From Bryoerythrophyllum caledonicum (taxonomy: Eukaryota; Streptophyta; Bryopsida; Pottiales; Pottiaceae), in NCBI GenBank assembly GCA_963971425.1, contig OZ020524.1, positions 2,823,773 to 2,887,772 on the forward strand: 64,000 nt of DNA. Reading direction: 5' to 3'. Position numbers and translations under genes: made by a program. The notes beneath the pieces are model-generated. The model was given only the letters and a program-made list of their open reading frames with translations. It was not told where the DNA came from and made no database searches. Positions 57,758-64,000 of the stretch are shown here, piece after piece; the stretch's first letter is position 1, and every line of letters begins with the position of its first letter.

Positions 57758-60448
57758 CTACTCCTCCTCTTGCATTTCCTTGATGGTATCCATCATCGCA
57801 TTTCTCAATCTTTCTTCTTCTTTCCAATCTGCCTGAGTCCACGCGCTCCGAGGTTCAGGTGCTTGGTCCTCCTTGTCTGGTGCTGCTACCTTCGCCTTGA
57901 GACGCTGAGCTCTCGTCAAGCTGGCTACTGCAACTGGACCTCCTTCCTCCAGTAACTGGATCTCCACGTTGCTCACATGGTGGGCAGGATGAGCCTTGCT
58001 CTTAGCCGCCGTGGCTAGAAACTTGTCCCACTCCTTCTTGCACGGACAGTTGTATCTCCGGTGCCCCGGTTCACCGCATAAGTGGCAAACCTCTGGCTTG
58101 TTGTAATTGGAGTCTCCACCTCCACCGCGTGAATACACTGGTCTTGAGTAACTGCCGGAAGAATTCTGTTGTGTGCCTTGATTCGATTCAGGCTGAATCC
58201 AGACTTCATTCACATTCACTGATGCTCCCTCCGTGGTTTTTCGAGACAGTCCTTGTGGATTATCTGGATTGAACCAGCAATCGGGCTCCAGATGTCCTGC
58301 ACGTTTGCACCGGGTGCAAAATTTTTTGGGCGCTTCTGGAGTGGCCGCCTTACTCGTGGTGCCCCCGCTCTTGCCACTGGAGTCGTTTCGACGGATCTCG
58401 ATGCCTGTTGTTTTACCATTCAGGTCTGAACAGTTCTCCTCGCATCGAAGTGCTGCATCCAACAACTCTGTCAAAGTCCGGGCTGGAGCAATGCTCGTGG
58501 TGAACTTGATGTACTCCAAAAGTCCAGCTCTGAAGTTAGTAATTCGGAAGCCCTCTCCTGGATCCGACTGTAGACATTTCATCAATGTCATGAACCGGTC
58601 ATAGTAATCCTGGACTTTCTCGCCCACCTGCTGTGCGAAGGACTTCAGTTCCCTGTACACGGCTTCATCGGTAGTCTGGCTCCGATAGCGTTTCCGGAAT
58701 GCCGCCTTGATGTCAGCCCAGGAGCAGTACAGGTGATTTTCCAGATATGTCTCATACCAAGCTCCAACTTTGTCTCCCAAAGTGGTCCCAAACAAATTGA
58801 TGATCACTTGTTCGTCGGTTTCTCCATTATGCCACAATGTCCTCTCGAACTGGAGTATGTGAGCGTCTGGATTACTCCCCTCCTTGTTCTTGGTGTACGT
58901 CAGGGGTTTCCTATTCGGTACTACCGCCGCGGGTGCTGCGGTTCGCCAAACTGGAGCTGGTGCTGGGGGTCCAGCTGAGTAATCTGGTGGAGGATACGTC
59001 CGAATGGGTCCTCTGTACGTGGTCTCTCCAGGCGGCAACGGTCTGTCGTCTACCACTGGTAGATAACTGGAGCTTGGTTTTGGAGCCAAACCTGGGGGTG
59101 GACCCATACGTACAAACTCTGGAGCCCTGGATCTAGGTCCTGGTGTAACGACCTGCGGTGGGTAGACCGTAGGATACGTACCCACATACGGCTGCTCCTT
59201 GTAGTGCACCGGTTGCCCTTGGTAATGTTCCGGTGCCCTTGGTAATGTTCCAGTTGGATGGACTGGACCTCCTGGACGTGCGCCTCTGCCGTTGGGTCTG
59301 GGCGTTGGCGTTGCTCCCATTGTCCTGGAAGGCCGCCGGTCCATGTATCCCCATTCCTCCGGGTCTGGTTGTCGGGATGAGTCTCCCAGCCGCTCTATAG
59401 GGCCGATCTCTGGGAAATGTCTCCATCTTCCCAACGGGTCTGGTTGTGGTGCTGCCGTTGATGGCTCCGCTGCACTCTGCCATGCTTCCCACCACTGGAA
59501 AGTCTGCTGTCGGGCCTCGTCTTTCCGCCTTTGAATGTCTGCAGCCCTCTGGTCCTCCAAGCGTCGTTGCTCTTCCTGCCATGTCTTCTCTACATTTTGT
59601 CGTTGGGTCTGCTCTTGCAGTAACCTCATGGCTTCCGAGAGTTCAGGTCCAGCTCTTGTCTGGTAGCCCCACTCTCTTCGGTGCGGTTGTACTGGGCCTC
59701 CTTGTGTCCTTTGACGTCTTGCCTCCTTCTCCGCCCTCTGTAGAGCCTTAAACTCATCTAGCATGCGCCTTTGTTTAGAAATGAACTCTGGATCATGGTC
59801 AAAGTCCTCCTCCTCCGTGAAGTGGACTGTTGGTGTCCTTCGTACTGGTAGTAATCCTTGATCGCCCCTGTACTGGTCTGGTCCTGGACGTCCCATCTCT
59901 GGGCCATATCTCTGAAGGTATCCCTGTCCCAACCTCTGGCTCATCTCATGCAAACTAGCACGGAGATTGTCAGGAGTTTGAGCTTCATACCTTGGGGTTG
60001 GTGGTCTATCCCATGCTCGGGGATCCATCCTCTCCTCTGGATCTGGATCATTGACCAACATGCTGACATTCGTCTGAACCGGCTCCCATCGGTGGTGGAG
60101 TGTGCCTTCAGGGACTCCAAACTCCCTCCGGTTCATCTCTGGTGCTCCCTGTGCTTCTCTGCAGTCCTATCCTGTCCGGATCGGGAGCTCTCCTGGATCT
60201 CCGAGTCCGTCTGGTCTTCTCTGGGGCAACTCGTCTGCCCCTTGTAATGAATTTTCTCCAATCACTTCCATGTCAACTGGATGTCTCCGGTTCGCCGTAC
60301 TCTCCTCTGAGCTTGGGTTCCGGTACCCTGTAGTGTCTTCTGCCTCCGCTTTCTGCTCTTGAATCCTTGGTAGAATTCGTCTCCTCTCTTGCTGTGCTTG
60401 GAATCTTGCTGCGAGCTCCATGTCCAGACCTTCATGGTCCCCTTCCAT
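57758..60448 (-). pseudogene. Gag of the minus-strand gypsy element
   Basis: The frame begins at ATG 60448 (MEGDHEGLDMELAARFQAQQ), has a UAG at 60167-60169, and continues through ATG 60136 to a UAG at 57758-57760 before pol. The N-terminal half is Pro/Arg/Gln-rich. The gag core contains GSNPDAHILQFERTLWHNGE, VGAWYETYLENHLYCSWADI and FRKRYRSQTTDEAVYRELKS. Two zinc knuckles follow: a variant CTRCKRAGHLEPDCW and CHLCGEPGHRRYNC. Confidence 0.85.
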
Positions 60449-61275
60449 CCTGTAGCAGGTTCGGCCACTGTATGTTATGACTTCACTGTTGTATCACTCC
60501 AGTAGTGTGCTTCTCCAATACTTCAGTGTATGGTCCTCTAGTCAGTTACCTCCTCCGGTACTGCCTTTGTCACCTGCACCTGGTCTGGTCTTTGCCACTG
60601 TCCTGTTTCTACACCCAGATCATCCCACTCATACCAGTAGTCAGTAGTACATGCTCGTCCTTTAGATTAGGTCCTGTCTTGGTTCCAGATCATTTGCTTC
60701 GCCGTCAAATATTCTTTGCCAACATTTTTTTCTGGGAAAACACTGGTCCAGCCACTGTTTCCTCTTTTGTTCATTTCCCACTGGATGTCTGGATCTAATT
60801 TCCAGCTACACCCTTTCTCCTTACCCAAGTTCAAGGTTGAGTTTTAGGTCCCAATTCTGCCCTAACTGTTCTCAACTGATTTAGGTACTTGGCTCTTGAT
60901 TTTCTTCCCGCCATACACATTTGTTGTTTTTGTTGTTTTGTTCTTCCCTGTTTATGGTTTTTATGGTCTCATTTTAATTTTTGTGAATGTCCAGATGTTA
61001 ATACATATCTCAGGTTACATCTAGTTCATGTCTAGATTTGTTTGGATTCCTTACTGATACCGCCGATAATTGTCTAGATTTTTTTTTTTGTTAACGTCCA
61101 GTTACTGTCTACGTTCAGTTACTGGTAGTTGTTTACATCCATAGATGACAATCATTCAAACAACATCTCCATTCCATTCAACCCAACTGCAGAATTTTTT
61201 GGATTTGGAACTTACCTTAGTAACACTGGACTATCCCCCTTTTATCGTGGGATCAGTCCTCTGATTTAACGCTGG

Positions 61276-61797
61276 TCATGTGTTGGCAGCACTTTGGCGC
61301 CTCCAGATAATCGTCGCTAGACCACTGCTCCAAGGTTCCAATGCCAGTACCCGAGTCACGACAGGGGTCCGGGTGTCATAGGCAGTGATGTTGGGGGTAG
61401 TACTGCTCGGCTGCGGGGGTGTAGATGCAGACTCTGAATGTGCTAGTGGAGAGTCCAAAGGCAGTCTTCGGGAGTTGTGCAACTCGAGTTCCTGGACCGT
61501 AATCCTGGACGTCTCCTTGTACTGTGGGGTAGGTCTGGGAAGACTCTGACTGGGGTGATATGAGTCTGGACACTCCAGATGTCGCAGGATGCCCCTCTGA
61601 AATTCTTCAAGTGTGAGATGGTCACAGTTGGAGGGGCTGTTTGGGGCCGTATAGAAGGCTTCGACCTCCTCCAAGCCCTGGTAGCTGCGGTTGCCCACGT
61701 AATGGTCAAAGTTCGCAATGGATCGTTCCAATGGGAGCTGCGCCTCACTCTTGAACTCTGTGCTCTTCCTTGACCCCATCCACCTAGACTTGGTCAA
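61276..61797 (-). CDS. Leader ORF of the minus-strand gypsy element, 173 aa
   Basis: Intact ATG-to-stop frame (MTKSRWMGSRKSTEF...) between the LTR and gag. Polar; Ser/Thr/Pro-rich in the second half. No recognised domain. It could be a genuine upstream ORF or chance; its position mirrors the leader ORFs of the large element. Confidence 0.35.
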   Translation of the reverse strand: MTKSRWMGSRKSTEFKSEAQLPLERSIANFDHYVGNRSYQGLEEVEAFYTAPNSPSNCDHLTLEEFQRGILRHLECPDSYHPSQSLPRPTPQYKETSRITVQELELHNSRRLPLDSPLAHSESASTPPQPSSTTPNITAYDTRTPVVTRVLALEPWSSGLATIIWRRQSAANT

Positions 61798-61879
61798 TCT
61801 TGTGGGGCTGCTACAGATTCTGCACAGACGTCACCAATGTGGAAAAAACGCTGTCCATTTCTGGACTGGACTGTACAAC

Positions 61880-62408
61880 AGGATCTGATCAGGGTATCCG
61901 CCGGACTTCACTTGAGCAGGGTCTCTCCAAGATTTCGATGGATCTTCACTGCTGCAGGGTGTCTTCAGGATCTTTGGTGATCTTTACTGCGAGAGGGTAT
62001 CTTCAGAAGCTCTTGTGGATCTTTACTGCTGAAGGTATCTCCCCGGTATCTGCCGGACTTGACTCCAACAGGGTATCGATAGGGTCTCTGCAGGTCTGCT
62101 GCTGCAGGGTAGTGTCCGGGTGTTTGCTGGACGTCACTCGAACAGGGTATCACCGGGTATCTGCTGGACTTCACACCAGCGGGTATCGTCAGGGTATCTG
62201 CCGGACTTTACTCCAGTCGGGTTGCCAGGGTATGGGCCGGATCTCGGCCGGACTGCCCTTCAACCGGATATCTACAGGATCTCTCCTGGACGTAACTACA
62301 GCCGGGTATCGCCGGGTCTTCTACCGGACTTCACTGCTGCCTGAGGGTGTCGCCAGGGTCTCTGCGGTTCTTCTACTACAGAGTATCACCGGATCTCGGC
62401 CGGACTTC
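61880..62408 (-). repeat. Degenerate ~40-bp tandem repeat in the gypsy leader
   Basis: About a dozen imperfect units recognisable on the plus strand by CAGGGTATC followed some 15-20 bp later by TGCCGGACTTCACT. It produces a long open plus-strand frame that is an artefact. Confidence 0.75.
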
Positions 62409-62487
62409 TTCTGTCTGTGGCTGTCTGTGGCCGGTCTGTGGCCTATCTGTCTGTCTGTGTCTGTCTGTCTCGTCCGCAGCTGTCTGT
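62409..62487. repeat. CTGT-type microsatellite
   Basis: Imperfect run of CTGTCTGTGG and CTGTCTGT words next to the tandem repeat. Confidence 0.8.
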
Positions 62488-62579
62488 ACGATATTGCTGC
62501 CACTTGCTCAACCACCGCCTGCTACCTTCCAGAAGGCTGCGATCTTGCTCTGCGGGTCACAAGAGCCACTTGATTCGAA

Positions 62580-62597
62580 CTTATGCATGGTCGCCAA
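62580..62597 (-). promoter_or_regulatory. Putative primer-binding site of the minus-strand element
   Basis: On the minus strand TTGGCGACCATGCATAAG directly follows the LTR end (...TTTAACA). Confidence 0.7.
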
Positions 62598-63480
62598 TGT
62601 TAAAGGGGGATTTCACCTAAAGATTAGGTGAAACATCTTCTCTACACTCATTCAAACTGTAGTTCCCAGCCATAAGACACAAGTCAAGGATCTGACTTGT
62701 ACTGAATCTAAAACCTCCGAATCGACCTAGATCTGAATCTAAATATGAATTCAGGGTTTGTTAGGACTTCGTTTCTGTAGTTTTTCTTACGTTTAACGTA
62801 CAGATCTGAAGTTTCCGTACTCAATTATAGCAAATCAGAACATACCCACAACAGATCCGGACTCGATTCTAACTCTAACATGCTAGATTTGATGAGGGTT
62901 TAGTAGATCGAGCTAGATCTATACCAGATCTAGTGCATTTTGGCCGGATCTTCAATACCCACAACCACATTGCACTCAAACCCTCTTCTAACAACAAGAT
63001 CTACTCACACATTCACCTAACCAATACAAACATACAAGACGTAGTATCCAATTCATGCTTTACTTCCTCAAACCTCCACAAACCTCTTCCATACTCTCTA
63101 CAACTACAGATCCGCACAATAGCTCCAGATTCTAACTCTCTAACCACACTTCTACATTCTACTCTCACACATTACGCCGCACACACCCACACACCAAGAG
63201 AGAAGAGAGGGAAAGAGAGAATGAGCCTCCAACCCAAGAGAGCGGCTCTCTACCCCCTCCAAACCCTAATCTGCCCTAATGGATGAAAGATGTCCGGATG
63301 GATGACATCCAGGTCCGGACAGTTTCATCCAAAGTACAGACAGTTCATCCACTGTCAATTCAGGACAGTCTCATCCACTGTCCAGATTCATCCACTGGTT
63401 TACTTTTTAACCATAACTACTTAGTAACTTCAAAAAATTACTACCGGGACCTTGTAACAAGCCTAAATCTCCGGTTAACA
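62598..63480 (-). repeat. 5' LTR of the minus-strand gypsy element
   Basis: 883 bp bounded by TGTTAA and TTAACA (plus-strand TGTTAAAGGG...CCGGTTAACA). The limits are set by the primer-binding site on one side and the interrupted dispersed repeat on the other. No second LTR is available for comparison. Confidence 0.7.
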
Positions 63481-63770
63481 GTGTAGTGCAAAAGTTTGAT
63501 ATCAAGTGAAGTCAAAGTCTGTTGATCCACTCAACAGAGGGATGAAAATGAACCATTTTTCTACTTCACACACTATTATCTTTCAATCCATGTGGTCAAA
63601 GTTGATGAAATCTTGAAAGTATGTTGTTTATTAAGTTTTAAATGAGATCCTACAATTAAAACTAGAAATAAGATATTTTATTTCCTTCCTTACTCATTGC
63701 ACTAGAATTGATAGTTTTGAAGTGTTTTTAGTGTGAAATTGTCAAGGATATTTACGGGTTAACCAGCCTC
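63481..63770 (+). repeat. Dispersed repeat family, copy 3 (5' truncated by the LTR)
   Basis: Begins GTGTAGTGCAAAAG and continues AAGTGAAGTCAAAGTCTGTT and CCTTACTCATTGCACT, collinear with the later part of the copies at 11585 and 23860. The earlier half is missing because the LTR lies there. Confidence 0.65.
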
Positions 63771-64000
63771 TCTTATGAGGGGATTTCTCTCCTGAGCTTG
63801 TCATGGATTTGGTTTGAACCAAAATCTCTAGAATGTATGATCCGAATTCGATGTGTAGAATTATTTTATGTAACAGTCTCTAAAATTGGTAGAGAAAAGG
63901 AGCCCTACCCACGGTCCCACGCCTTTCAGAAATACAAATTACGACACTTCGGCTCCACGGTTTAGGGAGAATGTGGGCATAACTAGCCATTATCCGCCAC
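63771..64000. other. Unassigned sequence at the window end
   Basis: No coding signal or repeat recognised. Confidence 0.4.

Larger units (their letters stand above)
54779..63480 (-). mobile_element. 3'-truncated Ty3/gypsy retrotransposon, minus strand
   Basis: Runs from its 5' LTR (63480-62598) through a repeat-rich leader, a leader ORF, gag and pol. It stops inside the integrase at LTRYGC, where the LTR of the large element begins. Its 3' LTR and the rest of the integrase are absent from the window. It carries two in-frame UAG codons and an internal deletion in RNase H, so it is dead. Confidence 0.9.

Noticed and set aside
61800-62573. 257-codon open frame on the plus strand
   Set aside because: It lies over the degenerate ~40-bp tandem repeat and CTGT microsatellite; the protein is repetitive and matches no family.

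Overview
This is nuclear DNA of a land plant. The three intact host genes are plant types with spliced exons and canonical GT-AG introns: a BIM-type bHLH, a chloroplast HCF106/TatB and an Mpv17/PMP22 protein. The rest is plant-type transposable-element (TE) sequence: Ty3/gypsy, hAT and foldback elements. The species cannot be fixed from sequence alone. The divergent gene copies would fit a non-flowering plant, but that is a weak guess.

Layout. 8-3935 (+) is a ten-exon BIM-like bHLH gene. 4473-7199 (-) is a four-exon Mpv17/PMP22 gene, convergent with it, with a foldback MITE in intron 2. 7200-15900 is AT-rich intergenic DNA with foldbacks, microsatellites, a purine-rich tract, telobox-like motifs and a dispersed repeat. 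15927-18805 (-) is a decayed hAT transposase interrupted by a second copy of the intronic MITE. 19584-21642 (+) is the six-exon HCF106/TatB gene. 22551-24900 holds a Mutator-like MITE inside a 58-bp tandem duplication, simple repeats and a second dispersed-repeat copy.

25060-63480 is a nested TE block. A second hAT pseudogene (25060-35248, -) is split by two elements of one 3.85-kb family (A 25523-29368, B 30926-34770). Each has 5-bp target duplications and TG...CA ends, but I can find no LTR pair. A 19.5-kb LTR retrotransposon follows (35249-54778, +). It has ~2-kb LTRs, four small leader ORFs, gag-pol and a 3' ORF of about 1,140 codons. A 5'-anchored, 3'-truncated Ty3/gypsy element lies in opposite orientation (54779-63480, -). 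The last 520 bases hold a third dispersed-repeat copy.

How it fits together. The three host genes act in unrelated processes: brassinosteroid-type transcription, organelle membrane function and thylakoid Tat transport. The TE block carries the unusual biology: (1) a retrotransposon with a set of small paralogous leader ORFs and a very long 3' ORF; (2) an apparent orphan protein family (globular part, charged linker, coiled coil) shared by that 3' ORF and elements A and B; (3) a chimeric junction in which the large element joins two unrelated TEs and has mosaic LTR divergence; (4) internal stop codons that are overwhelmingly UAG, as expected from decay of methylated CAG codons. Exon boundaries were inferred by eye from reading phase, splice consensus and family conservation. 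No alignment or database search was run.
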